Shown here in pieces: positions 16,855 to 24,858 of a stretch of 30,900 nt of DNA. Numbering within the stretch: the stretch's first letter is position 1; the number at the start of each line of letters is the position of its first letter. Source of the DNA: Pseudomonadota bacterium (GTDB lineage: Bacteria > Pseudomonadota > Alphaproteobacteria > Sphingomonadales > Sphingomonadaceae); assembly GCA_030271565.1 (NCBI GenBank), contig JARXKR010000006.1, positions 1 through 30,900 on the forward strand, in the 5' to 3' direction. Both the position numbers and the translations under genes were made by a program. The notes beneath the pieces are model-generated. The model was not told where the DNA came from. It made no database searches and saw only the letters and a list, made by a program, of their open reading frames with translations.

Positions 16855-17615
16855 CGGCCCTTCTCCGTCGCCAGCTTCTCTTGTGCAGCGGCGCTGTTCA
16901 CATCGACCAGCGTGCCGAGCATCTGCAGGTAAGCGACCAGCGCATCCATCTCGGTCAGGCGCTGCGGATTGCCGTCGAAATCGCGGATCTGTGATTTGGG
17001 ATAGCGGATCTGCAAGTCGCCGGCGTCGACATCGGGATTGGCCTGTGCCGCCAGATCGGCTGCGGCCCGGTCGATATCGGCTTTGGTGTAAGGTACCCCG
17101 ACCATGTGCATCGCGGTCAGGTTGGCTTTTGGATCGGCGACCGCAAGGTCCGTGTCGGCGAGGAAGCCGTATTTGGGCATGATACTTTCGGGCACGACGC
17201 TGCGCGGGTCGGTCAGGTGCTGGACATGCCATTCATCCGAATAGCGGTTGCCGACGCGCGCCAGGTCTGGCCCGGTGCGCTTCGATCCCCACTGGAACGG
17301 GTGATCGTACATGCTCTCTGCGGCGAGGCTGTAGTGGCCATAGCGCTCCACCTCGTCGCGGAACGGGCGGATCATCTGGCTGTGGCAATTATAGCAACCC
17401 TCGCGGATATAGATGTCGCGACCGGCCAGTTCGAGCGGAGTGTAAGGCCGCATCCCGTCGACTTTCTCGATCGTGTTGTCGATCCAGAACAGCGGAGCGA
17501 TCTCCACGATCCCGCCGATTGAAACGGCGAGCAGCGTGAACAGCCCCAACAGGGTGATATTGCGTTCGAGCCGCTTGTGGCCTTTTACGGTAAGTTCAAC
17601 GTCAGGAGTGCTCAT
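16851..17615 (-). CDS. ccoO: cbb3 cytochrome c oxidase subunit II, monohaem CcoO
   Basis: CcoO is the membrane-anchored monohaem cytochrome c that relays electrons to the catalytic subunit. The ATG at 17615 gives 254 residues beginning MSTPDVELTVKGHKRLERN, leaving 10 bases after ccoN; an earlier ATG at 17645 would overlap ccoN and add an atypical basic leader. One transmembrane helix (about 19-42) precedes the signature REGC74-YN-C77-H78-SQMIRPFRDE. Met ligand candidates lie in the C-terminal part (about 185-245). The next gene, ccoQ, overlaps its stop. Slightly longer than short CcoO proteins but within the usual range. Confidence 0.97.
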   Translation of the reverse strand: MSTPDVELTVKGHKRLERNITLLGLFTLLAVSIGGIVEIAPLFWIDNTIEKVDGMRPYTPLELAGRDIYIREGCYNCHSQMIRPFRDEVERYGHYSLAAESMYDHPFQWGSKRTGPDLARVGNRYSDEWHVQHLTDPRSVVPESIMPKYGFLADTDLAVADPKANLTAMHMVGVPYTKADIDRAAADLAAQANPDVDAGDLQIRYPKSQIRDFDGNPQRLTEMDALVAYLQMLGTLVDVNSAAAQEKLATEKGR

Positions 17616-17625
17616 CGTTTTTGCC

Positions 17626-19302
17626 TTACTGCGCCGGTGCGACAACGGGTTCGCGCGCCGGCAGCGGATGGTCTGCGGCGGGATTGATCGGGGTCTCGGT
17701 CATCGGCGCTTCGGCCCGCAGCTTGCCCGCCAGAGTCTGGGCGAAGTTCCACAGCATCACCACAAAGCCGGCCAGGTAGAGCAAGCCGCCAAAGGCGCGC
17801 ATGATGTACATCGGATGGATCGCGGCGACCGTATCGGCGAAGCTGTTCACCAAGTATCCGTCGGCCCCGTATTCGCGCCACATCAGCCCTTGGGTCAAAC
17901 CGGCCACCCACAAGCTGGAGGCATAAAATACAATCCCAAGCGTGGCGAGCCAGAAGTGCCAATTGATCATTCGCAGGCTGTACATCCGCGTCCGGTTCCA
18001 CAGCCGCGGGATCATGTAATACATGCAGGCGAAAGTGATCATGCCGTTCCACCCCAGCGCGCCCGAGTGGACATGGCCGATCGTCCAGTCGGTATAGTGC
18101 GACAGCGAGTTGAAGAACTTGATCGAGAGCATCGGGCCTTCGAAGGTGCTCATCCCGTAGAACGCCAGCGCTATCACCATCATGCGAATGATCGGATCGG
18201 TGCGGACCTTGTCCCACGCCCCGTTGAGCGTCATCAACCCGTTGATCATCCCGCCCCAGCTCGGCATCCACAGCATGATCGAGAAGACCATGCCCAGCGT
18301 CTGCGCCCAATCGGGCAGCGCGGTGTAGAGCAAGTGGTGCGGCCCGGCCCAGATGTAGAGGAAAATCAGCGACCAGAAATGGATGATCGACAGCCGATAC
18401 GAATAAATCGGCCGCTCGGCCTGTTTGGGCACGAAGTAGTACATCATGCCCAGGAACCCTGCGGTCAGGAAGAACCCGACAGCGTTGTGGCCGTACCACC
18501 ACTGGGTCAGTGCATCTTGCACCCCGCCGAACAAACTGTAGCTGCGCGATCCGAGGAAGCTGACCGGAACTGCCAGATTGTTGACCAAATGCAGCATGGC
18601 GACGGTGACGATGAAGCCGAGGTAGAACCAGTTGGCGACATAGATGTGCGGTTCATGACGCCGCAGCAGCGTGCCGACGAACACGATCAGGTATGACACC
18701 CAGACCACCGTCAACCACAGATCGACGTACCATTCGGGTTCGGCGTATTCGCGGCTTTGGGTGATGCCGAGCAGATATCCGCTGGCCGCCAGCACGATAA
18801 ACAGCTGGTATCCCCAGAACACGAACCGTGCGAGCGCCGGGAACGCCAGCGTGGTGCGGCAGGTCCGCTGGACCACGTAAAAGCTGGTCGCGATCAGCGC
18901 GTTGCCACCAAACGCGAAGATCACCGCGCTGGTGTGCAGTGGGCGGACCCGCCCGAAATTGAGATAGGGTTCAAAATTGAACACCGGAAAGGCCAGCTGG
19001 AGCGCTATGAACAGGCCCGCAAGAAACCCCGCCAGGCCCCAGAACATCGTGGCAATGGTCGCCCAGCGCACCGGATCGTCGTCGTAGCGCGACTTGCCCT
19101 CGGGCATGCGGAAAAACCCGCGCGCGCTGCCGGCTGGATCGAACCGCGAGGCGGTGATGAAGACCATGACCAGCGCCAGAACTGCGATCATCCCGGCCTG
19201 GATCGCGAACGGCGTATCCTTCGCGCCGAGCATCACCCCGATCGAGGCCAGCATCAGCAGGAACCACAATCCAATGCGGGTCAGTGCGGTCTCAGCCTGC
19301 AT
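17626..19302 (-). CDS. ccoN: cbb3 cytochrome c oxidase catalytic subunit I, CcoN
   Basis: CcoN reduces oxygen at a haem b3-CuB centre with high oxygen affinity. The 558-residue product is polytopic. Ligand positions visible against the family: H123 in PLHTSAVIF (low-spin haem b), H272 in WWYGHNAVGFF and H322-H323 in AGPHHLLYTALPDW (CuB), and H410/H412 in DWTIGHVHSGALGWNG (haem b3 and b). About 80 N-terminal residues with extra hydrophobic segments make it longer than compact CcoN (about 480). The ATG at 19302 has GGAG about 9 bases upstream. It is the first gene of the cluster and has an FNR-like box about 54 bases upstream. Confidence 0.97.
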   Translation of the reverse strand: MQAETALTRIGLWFLLMLASIGVMLGAKDTPFAIQAGMIAVLALVMVFITASRFDPAGSARGFFRMPEGKSRYDDDPVRWATIATMFWGLAGFLAGLFIALQLAFPVFNFEPYLNFGRVRPLHTSAVIFAFGGNALIATSFYVVQRTCRTTLAFPALARFVFWGYQLFIVLAASGYLLGITQSREYAEPEWYVDLWLTVVWVSYLIVFVGTLLRRHEPHIYVANWFYLGFIVTVAMLHLVNNLAVPVSFLGSRSYSLFGGVQDALTQWWYGHNAVGFFLTAGFLGMMYYFVPKQAERPIYSYRLSIIHFWSLIFLYIWAGPHHLLYTALPDWAQTLGMVFSIMLWMPSWGGMINGLMTLNGAWDKVRTDPIIRMMVIALAFYGMSTFEGPMLSIKFFNSLSHYTDWTIGHVHSGALGWNGMITFACMYYMIPRLWNRTRMYSLRMINWHFWLATLGIVFYASSLWVAGLTQGLMWREYGADGYLVNSFADTVAAIHPMYIMRAFGGLLYLAGFVVMLWNFAQTLAGKLRAEAPMTETPINPAADHPLPAREPVVAPAQ

Positions 19303-19329
19303 AGATATCTCCGTTTTTCATGGATGCCA

Positions 19330-19369
19330 CCTATGCAAACGCGCTGAGAGCAACATTGATCCAGCGCAA
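19330..19369 (-). promoter_or_regulatory. FNR/FixK box and promoter region of the ccoNOQP operon
   Basis: The minus strand reads TTGCGCTGGATCAA (19369-19356), matching TTGC/A-N6-TCAA, a form accepted by FixK and FnrL proteins. A -10-like CATAGG (19335-19330) lies where a class II FNR promoter would place it, with a predicted start near 19321 and a short leader carrying GGAG. It is the only sizeable gap before ccoN (85 bases to the preceding regulator gene), so it should drive the whole cluster under low oxygen. Confidence 0.6.
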
Positions 19370-19386
19370 ATTTGCCTGAATAGGCT

Positions 19387-20073
19387 TCAATTCGGATTTT
19401 GCTGGTACCCGGCCCGGAGCTCGAGCCCAGGCAGGTCGAGCAACAGGACTTTCGAACGCCCTTCGGTGCCTATCAGTTTACTGTCGCGCAGCAAACTGAA
19501 TTGTCGGCTAACAGTTTCAATTGTCAGGCCAATGCTGTCACCGATATCGCGGCGCGACATAGGTAAATCGAGCAGGATCGCAGCCCCACTCGTCGCCCCG
19601 ATCCGCGGTGCCATCGCCAACAGAAAGCAGGCGATCCGTTCAGAAGCCGTCTTGCGCCCGAGCATCAGCGCCTTCTCGCGGCACCGCCCCAATGCGGCAT
19701 CGCAATTGTCCAGCAAGCGGGCGAGCACGGCTGGATCGCTGCGCACTGCATCGCGCAAAGCGGCATAGGGAAGTACGACCAGTTCGCTGTCGACCAGCGC
19801 GACCAGCACGTAAGCGTGCGGTCCGGGGCCGGGCACGGTCACCAGGTCACCAGTGAAGTTGAACGCTGCCACTTGCTCCCGCTCAACCGCAGCGCGGGCA
19901 ACGAGCTTTGCCGCGCCGCTGGCGATATAGACCAGTGTGGCGCCGTGGCGGTCGAGCGGAACCTCACGAGCCGCTGTTACCCGCACGGTTCGGGCAAGCG
20001 CATCGATGCCGGGCACGACCGAGCGATCCGCCACCCGGGTCAGGAACTGGTCGATGCTGCCGTGGTGTAACAT
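19387..20073 (-). CDS. Crp/Fnr family transcriptional regulator, FixK-like (no Fe-S cysteines)
   Basis: A cytosolic CRP-FNR type activator or repressor. The ATG at 20073 gives 228 residues, MLHHGSIDQFLTRVADRS and onward; the frame is open to 20109, but that start sits inside the FNR box. The N-terminal part (about 15-130) is a cyclic-nucleotide-binding-like beta fold, and the C-terminal HTH has SRRDIGDSIGLTIETVSRQF with the E-x-x-S-R pattern that reads TTGA half-sites. It lacks the N-terminal Cys cluster, so it does not sense oxygen as FNR does; FixK- or Dnr-like input is possible. An exact FNR box lies 36 bases upstream, suggesting control by the neighbouring FnrL or by itself. Confidence 0.85.
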   Translation of the reverse strand: MLHHGSIDQFLTRVADRSVVPGIDALARTVRVTAAREVPLDRHGATLVYIASGAAKLVARAAVEREQVAAFNFTGDLVTVPGPGPHAYVLVALVDSELVVLPYAALRDAVRSDPAVLARLLDNCDAALGRCREKALMLGRKTASERIACFLLAMAPRIGATSGAAILLDLPMSRRDIGDSIGLTIETVSRQFSLLRDSKLIGTEGRSKVLLLDLPGLELRAGYQQNPN

Positions 20074-20108
20074 GGCTGCCGCAGTGCCCGACCAAACACA
20101 TTGCAGCA

Positions 20109-20122
20109 TTGATCTGGGTCAA
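20109..20122 (-). promoter_or_regulatory. Perfect FNR/FixK box upstream of the FixK-like regulator
   Basis: TTGATCTGGGTCAA on the plus strand is an exact TTGAT-N4-GTCAA match. Its centre is about 42 bases from the regulator ATG at 20073, the class II activation position if transcription starts at the ATG. No ribosome site is seen between, so the mRNA may be leaderless. Because the site is nearly symmetric, it could also have served a gene on the plus strand, where an outer-membrane-protein-like tail begins 15 bases further on. Confidence 0.68.
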
Positions 20123-20136
20123 GGACGGCGCTGCAC

Positions 20137-20203
20137 TTTCGGTTCGCTCAATCCCTATATCGGCGCGGGTGTCCTGTCGGCGGGGCTGTCGTACCGCTTC
20201 TAG
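20137..20203 (+). pseudogene. Possible C-terminal remnant of a beta-barrel outer-membrane protein (OmpW-like)
   Basis: Between the two regulators the plus strand reads TFGSLNPYIGAGVLSAGLSY-RF followed by a stop (20201-20203). The ending NPY, alternating hydrophobic/glycine residues and a final aromatic Phe resembles the last strands of OmpW-type barrels, and ompW genes are often FNR-controlled. No start codon, signal peptide or upstream barrel is present, so if real it is a deletion remnant. Its stop codon overlaps the fnrL stop on the other strand (CTAG). A chance open stretch cannot be excluded. Confidence 0.35.
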
Positions 20204-20928
20204 GCGGCCAGATCCTCGAGCTTGGCGTGTTCGAGGATCGCCACTTCCCGGCGCGACGGCAGGTCGATCAGGCCATCCTTCTTCATCTTGGTGAACTGGC
20301 GGCTGACGGTTTCGATCGTCAGCCCCAGCACATCGGCAATCTGCTGGCGCGACAAGGGCAGCGCCCAGACATCGGCCTCACCCGGCACATCGGCACAGCC
20401 GACATTGGCGCGGCGAACGGACATTTCGAGCAGGAAATTGGCGAGCTTCTGTTCGGCGTTCATCCGCCCGAGCAGCAGCATCCAGCGCCGCGTCCGGTCA
20501 AGCTCGCTGAGTGTGCGCTCAAGCAGCTTGTGCTGAAGTCCAGGATGCTCGCGCGCGACTCGGTCAAAATCGGCGCGCTGGAAAATGCAGACATGCGCGT
20601 CGGTCAGCGCCTCGACCCCGTAGGGCGTGGTCTTGCCGAACGGGCGGCCGAGGAAATCCGAAGCATAGGCAAGTCCAAGAATCTGTTCTTTGCCGTCAAC
20701 GGTCTGGGTTGAGAGCTTGAGCACGCCTTCGATCACGTTAGCGACCAGCACCGCTTCATCGCCTTCCCACAGCAACCGCTCGCCCGCCTTGAGATGGCGG
20801 CGGCGGCCGATCGCGTTAAGCAGCGAAATCTCGTCGTCTTGCAGCCCCGCGCAAATGGCGCGGTTCCGGATGGCGCAGGTATCGCAATAGGATGTGCTCA
20901 CGCTGTCCTCGTAGACGCGGCGCTGCAT
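20200..20928 (-). CDS. fnrL: Oxygen-sensing Crp/Fnr regulator with Fe-S cysteines, FnrL-like
   Basis: FNR-type activators hold an oxygen-labile [4Fe-4S] cluster and switch on microaerobic genes. Starting at ATG 20928 gives 242 residues, the usual size; upstream frame to 21063 would cover the whole divergent promoter region and is unlikely. Cysteines C15, C18 and C26 (YCDTCAIRNRAIC) plus C114 fit the four FNR cluster ligands. The HTH holds SRQQIADVLGLTIETVSRQF (E206, S209, R210), the reading pattern for TTGA-N6-TCAA. It is divergent from the DUF3604 gene at 21021 (92-base gap), and its likely targets include the three boxes found here. No box was found before the gene itself, as would suit a constitutive sensor. 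Confidence 0.9.
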   Translation of the reverse strand: MQRRVYEDSVSTSYCDTCAIRNRAICAGLQDDEISLLNAIGRRRHLKAGERLLWEGDEAVLVANVIEGVLKLSTQTVDGKEQILGLAYASDFLGRPFGKTTPYGVEALTDAHVCIFQRADFDRVAREHPGLQHKLLERTLSELDRTRRWMLLLGRMNAEQKLANFLLEMSVRRANVGCADVPGEADVWALPLSRQQIADVLGLTIETVSRQFTKMKKDGLIDLPSRREVAILEHAKLEDLAA

Positions 20929-21020
20929 CCTGCCAATGGCTGTTTGTGATTGCTTGACCTGTGCTGACAAGCTGGCAAGTTGCAACCGAAAACCAAAACA
21001 AGGCCTAAGGGGGATCGGGT

Positions 21021-22907
21021 ATGCGCAAGGCGATTGTGCTGACAGCAGCGCTGCTGGCGGCAACCACGCTGGCGACAGGCTGCAAGCAAGTCAGGCAGGC
21101 CGTCACCGGAGTGACTGCGGTCGAGAACTCGCCCTACCCACAACGAGTCTATTGGGGCGATACGCACCTCCACACCAACAATTCGCCCGACGCCTTCGGG
21201 TTTGGCAATCGGCTCGGCTCGGAAGAGGCGCTGCGTTTTGCGCGCGGTGAGGAAGTCACCTCGTCGTCCGGGATCAAGGCTCAGCTCAAACGCCCGCTCG
21301 ATTTCCTGGTGATCTCGGACCACTCGGACGGCTTCGCGACGATCAAGGACCTCTACTACGCGCCCCGCTTCGCGATCAGCGACCCGACGATGCTGCACTG
21401 GTACGATTTGCTCCATGCCGGTCCCAAGGGCTCGGCCGAGGCAACTCAGGAATTGATCGACGCCAAGGCGCACAACACACTGCCGAAAGCAGTATTGAAT
21501 CCGCAAGGCGCCGAACAGCGGCTCCGTTCGAACTGGCTGGAACATATCGCCACGGTCGAACGCTATAACGAACCGGGCAAATTCACCGCCTTCATCGGCT
21601 TTGAATATACTTTAATGGACGGCGGCAACAACCTGCATCGCAACGTTGTTTTCCGGGATAGCGGTAATCTCGCCTCACAGGTTCTGCCGCTCGCCTCGTT
21701 CGGAACAGTTATTCCTGATGGGCTGTGGGACTACATGGATGCCTATCAGGCCAAAACCGGCGGCAAGGTACTGGCGATCCCGCACAATTCTAACCTGTCG
21801 AACGGGTTGATGTTCATGATGACCGATCCCTCGGGTGGTCCGATGAGCGCAGAATACGCCCGCCGCCGCGCCGCGCACGAACCGGCGGTTGAAATCACCC
21901 AGATCAAGGGTGACAGCGAAAGCCATCCGTTCCTCTCGCCCAACGACGAATTCGCCGGTTACGGCACCGCCGGGTGGGACATGAACAACCTGATGAGCAC
22001 CCAGCCGACCAAGCCGGGCGATTACGCCGGGAACTACGTCCGCGAAGCACTCAAGCGGGGCCTGCTGATCGAGCAGCGAACGGGCGTGAACCCCTACAAG
22101 TTCGGGGTGATCGGGTCGACCGACGCGCACACCTCGCTGTCGACTGCGGACGACAACAATTATTTCGGCAAGTTCCCGACTGTCGAGCCCTCGGCCGGCC
22201 GGGCGATGATGCCGCAGAACCTGGGCAAGCACGAAGGCCGGTTCGGCTGGAACTATCTCGCCAGCGGCTATGCCGCGGTCTGGGCAACTTCCAACTCGCG
22301 CGCCGCGATCTTCGATGCGCTGATGCGCCACGAAACCTATGGCACTACCGGCCCGCGCATGACGGTGCGGTTCTTCGGTGGGTGGGACTTCAAAGCCGAC
22401 GATCTCAAGGCCGATTGGGTCAAGGCAGGCTATCAGCGCGGCGTGCCGATGGGCGGAAGCCTGACCAAGCACCAGGGCGGCGCACCCAACTTCATTGTCT
22501 CCGCGCTCAAGGACCCGATCGATGCCAACCTCGACCGGGTGCAAGTGGTCAAGGGCTGGGTTGACCTGGCCGGGCAATCGCACGAAAAAGTGTTCGATGT
22601 GGTGTGGAGCGATATGGACAAGCGGCTGCCGGTCGGCGGCAAAGTCCCGGCGGTGGGCGATACAGTCGATGTGAACGCGGCGACTGTCGCCAACACCATC
22701 GGCGCCCCGGCACTCGCCACGGTGTGGAGCGATCCCGAATTCGATCCGGCGCAGCGCGCGTTCTATTACGTCCGCGTGCTGATGATCCCGACGCCCAGCT
22801 GGGTCGATTTCGACAAGGTCCGGTTCCACCTCAACCTGCCCGGAGATGTTCCGCTCAAGCAGCAGGAACGTGGCTACACCTCGGCGATCTGGTACAACCC
22901 CAACTGA
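21021..22907 (+). CDS. DUF3604 lipoprotein, PHP-like metal-site protein (copy 1)
   Basis: A 628-residue DUF3604 protein. A signal peptide ends in lipobox A-T-G-C21, so it is predicted to be a lipoprotein. The conserved polar motifs are laid out like a PHP-superfamily phosphoesterase: H49 and H51 in GDTHLHT, D100-H101 in VISDHSD, E195 in GFEYT, H206 in NLHRNV, H255 in IPHNSN, E291/E300 around VEITQIKGDSE and D368/H370 in GSTDAHTS. These could bind two or three metals; that reading is my inference. A G-rich ribosome site (AAGGGGGA) precedes the ATG. The second copy begins 25 bases after its stop, so they share a transcript. The substrate is unknown, and a phosphoester is only one guess. Confidence 0.82.
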   Translation: MRKAIVLTAALLAATTLATGCKQVRQAVTGVTAVENSPYPQRVYWGDTHLHTNNSPDAFGFGNRLGSEEALRFARGEEVTSSSGIKAQLKRPLDFLVISDHSDGFATIKDLYYAPRFAISDPTMLHWYDLLHAGPKGSAEATQELIDAKAHNTLPKAVLNPQGAEQRLRSNWLEHIATVERYNEPGKFTAFIGFEYTLMDGGNNLHRNVVFRDSGNLASQVLPLASFGTVIPDGLWDYMDAYQAKTGGKVLAIPHNSNLSNGLMFMMTDPSGGPMSAEYARRRAAHEPAVEITQIKGDSESHPFLSPNDEFAGYGTAGWDMNNLMSTQPTKPGDYAGNYVREALKRGLLIEQRTGVNPYKFGVIGSTDAHTSLSTADDNNYFGKFPTVEPSAGRAMMPQNLGKHEGRFGWNYLASGYAAVWATSNSRAAIFDALMRHETYGTTGPRMTVRFFGGWDFKADDLKADWVKAGYQRGVPMGGSLTKHQGGAPNFIVSALKDPIDANLDRVQVVKGWVDLAGQSHEKVFDVVWSDMDKRLPVGGKVPAVGDTVDVNAATVANTIGAPALATVWSDPEFDPAQRAFYYVRVLMIPTPSWVDFDKVRFHLNLPGDVPLKQQERGYTSAIWYNPN

Positions 22908-22932
22908 CCTCGAGTCCGACTAGGAGATGACG

Positions 22933-24843
22933 ATGCGCAAGGCTGTGATGGCGGCGATGATGTTGCTGGGATCGACCGCTCTGGTCAGCGGTTGCCATAA
23001 GCTGACCAAGATGGTCGGCGGCCAGACGGAAGTGAAGAACACCGCCTATCCTGAGCGGGTGTATTGGGGCGACACGCACCTTCACACTTCTAACTCGGTC
23101 GATGCCTTCGGGTTCGGCAACCGGCTCGATCCCGAAGCGGCGTTGCGCTTTGCCAGCGGCGAAGAAGTGACCTCGTCGACCGGGATCAAGGCCAAGCTGG
23201 CCCGGCCGCTCGATTTTCTGGTGGTGACCGACCACGCCGAGGGCTTGGGCGCGACCAAGGCGCTGTACGATGCGCCGCGCATGCTGATCAGCGACCCGAC
23301 CCTGCTGCGCTGGTACGACCTGATGCACGAAGGGACCAAAGGTTCGCTGCAGGCCACGGCAGAAATGCTCGATGCCCGCGCGCACGGCAAATTGCCCACC
23401 GGTTTGAATGATCCGGCCAAGGCGGCGACACGCACGCACAAGGTGTGGAGCGACAGCATTGGAACGGTCGATAATTACAATCAGCCGGGCAAGTTCACCG
23501 CCTTTTTCGGGTTCGAATATACGCTGATGCAGGGCGGCAACAACCTGCACCGCAATGTCATCTTCCGCGACGGGATCGACAAGGTCAGCCAGGTCGATCC
23601 GCTCGATCCGAGCGCCGAGCTGTGGCCCGACAAGCTGTGGGATTATATGGATGCCTATGAGGCGAAGACCGGCGGCAAGGTGCTGGCAATCCCACACAAT
23701 TCCAACCTATCGAACGGGCTGATGTTCATGCTGACCGACCCCAACGGCGGGCCGATCACAGCGGAATATGCCCGCCGCCGCGCTGCGCACGAACCGGTGG
23801 TCGAGATTACCCAGATCAAGGGTGACAGCGAAGCCCATCCGTTCCTTTCGCCCAACGACGAATTCGCCGGCTACGGCACCGCCGGGTGGGATCTCAACAA
23901 CCTGCTCAACACCCAGCCGACCAAGCCCGCTGACCTGGCCGGAAGTTATGTCCGCGAGGCGCTCAAACGCGGGCTGCTGATCGAGCAGCGCACCGGGGTC
24001 AATCCCTACAAGTTCGGCGTCATCGGCTCGACCGACGCGCACACCTCGCTCTCGACCGCCGATGACAACAATTTCTTCGGCAAGCACCCCGGGGTTGAAC
24101 CAAACCCCAACCGTGCGACCGACAGCTTCATCCCGGGTATGCCGGTCGAGCGGGTCGGGCGGATGAACTGGCAATCGCTGGCGAGCGGTTATGCCGCCGT
24201 CTGGGCCACATCGAACAGCCGTGCCGCGATTTTCGACGCGATGATGCGCCGCGAAGTCTATGGCACCACCGGGCCGCGGATGACCGTGCGGTTCTTCGGC
24301 GGCTGGGATTTCAAGGGCGACGACTTGAAAAGCGATTGGGTCAAGGCCGGGTACCAGCGCGGGGTGCCGATGGGCGGCACGCTTGCCCCGCATGGGCCGA
24401 GCACGCCCGGGACCGGCGCGCCAAGCTTCATCGTTTCGGCATTGAAAGACCCGGTCGACGGCAATCTCGACCGGGTGCAAGTGGTCAAGGGCTGGGTCGA
24501 TCAGGCCGGTACCGCACACGAGAAGGTATTCGACGTGGTGTGGAGCGCGATGGATCAGCGCAAGCCGGTCGGCGGTAAGGTGCCAGCGGTGGGTGATACG
24601 GTCGATGTGACCAAGGCCACCTACACCAACACCATCGGCGCGCCCGAGCTCTCGACAGTCTGGACCGATCCCGAATTCAACCCCGGCCAGCGTTCGTTCT
24701 ATTATGTCCGGGTGCTGATGATCCCCACCCCGAACTGGATTGATTACGACATGTTCAAGTATCACCTGACGCTCGATCCGGCGATCCCGCTCAAGCAGCA
24801 GGAACGCGCCTACACCTCGGCGATCTGGTACAATCCGGTTTGA
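22933..24843 (+). CDS. DUF3604 lipoprotein, PHP-like metal-site protein (copy 2)
   Basis: A tandem paralogue of the previous gene (636 residues). I choose ATG 22933 over 22927: GGAG (22923-22926) sits directly against 22927 but about 6 bases from 22933, and MRKA matches copy 1. The lipobox is V-S-G-C21. All proposed metal positions of copy 1 are kept (GDTHLHT, VTDHAEG, GFEYT, NLHRNV, IPHNSN, GSTDAHTS), and long blocks such as PYKFGVIGSTDAHTSLSTAD are identical. Differences include a segment DSFIPGMPVERV after the metal region, an inserted PHGPSTPGTG loop and a changed 150-170 region. Both copies appear functional, so they may differ in substrate. The PPIase gene starts 15 bases downstream. 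Confidence 0.82.
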   Translation: MRKAVMAAMMLLGSTALVSGCHKLTKMVGGQTEVKNTAYPERVYWGDTHLHTSNSVDAFGFGNRLDPEAALRFASGEEVTSSTGIKAKLARPLDFLVVTDHAEGLGATKALYDAPRMLISDPTLLRWYDLMHEGTKGSLQATAEMLDARAHGKLPTGLNDPAKAATRTHKVWSDSIGTVDNYNQPGKFTAFFGFEYTLMQGGNNLHRNVIFRDGIDKVSQVDPLDPSAELWPDKLWDYMDAYEAKTGGKVLAIPHNSNLSNGLMFMLTDPNGGPITAEYARRRAAHEPVVEITQIKGDSEAHPFLSPNDEFAGYGTAGWDLNNLLNTQPTKPADLAGSYVREALKRGLLIEQRTGVNPYKFGVIGSTDAHTSLSTADDNNFFGKHPGVEPNPNRATDSFIPGMPVERVGRMNWQSLASGYAAVWATSNSRAAIFDAMMRREVYGTTGPRMTVRFFGGWDFKGDDLKSDWVKAGYQRGVPMGGTLAPHGPSTPGTGAPSFIVSALKDPVDGNLDRVQVVKGWVDQAGTAHEKVFDVVWSAMDQRKPVGGKVPAVGDTVDVTKATYTNTIGAPELSTVWTDPEFNPGQRSFYYVRVLMIPTPNWIDYDMFKYHLTLDPAIPLKQQERAYTSAIWYNPV

Positions 24844-24858
24844 TCCGGCCGGTCTGAA

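Noticed and set aside
20940..21000. FNR-like box between fnrL and the first DUF3604 gene
   Set aside because: TTGACC and TGACAA are present, but the arms are 17 bases end to end rather than the 14 of FNR sites, so it does not fit; no support that FnrL controls the DUF3604 operon.
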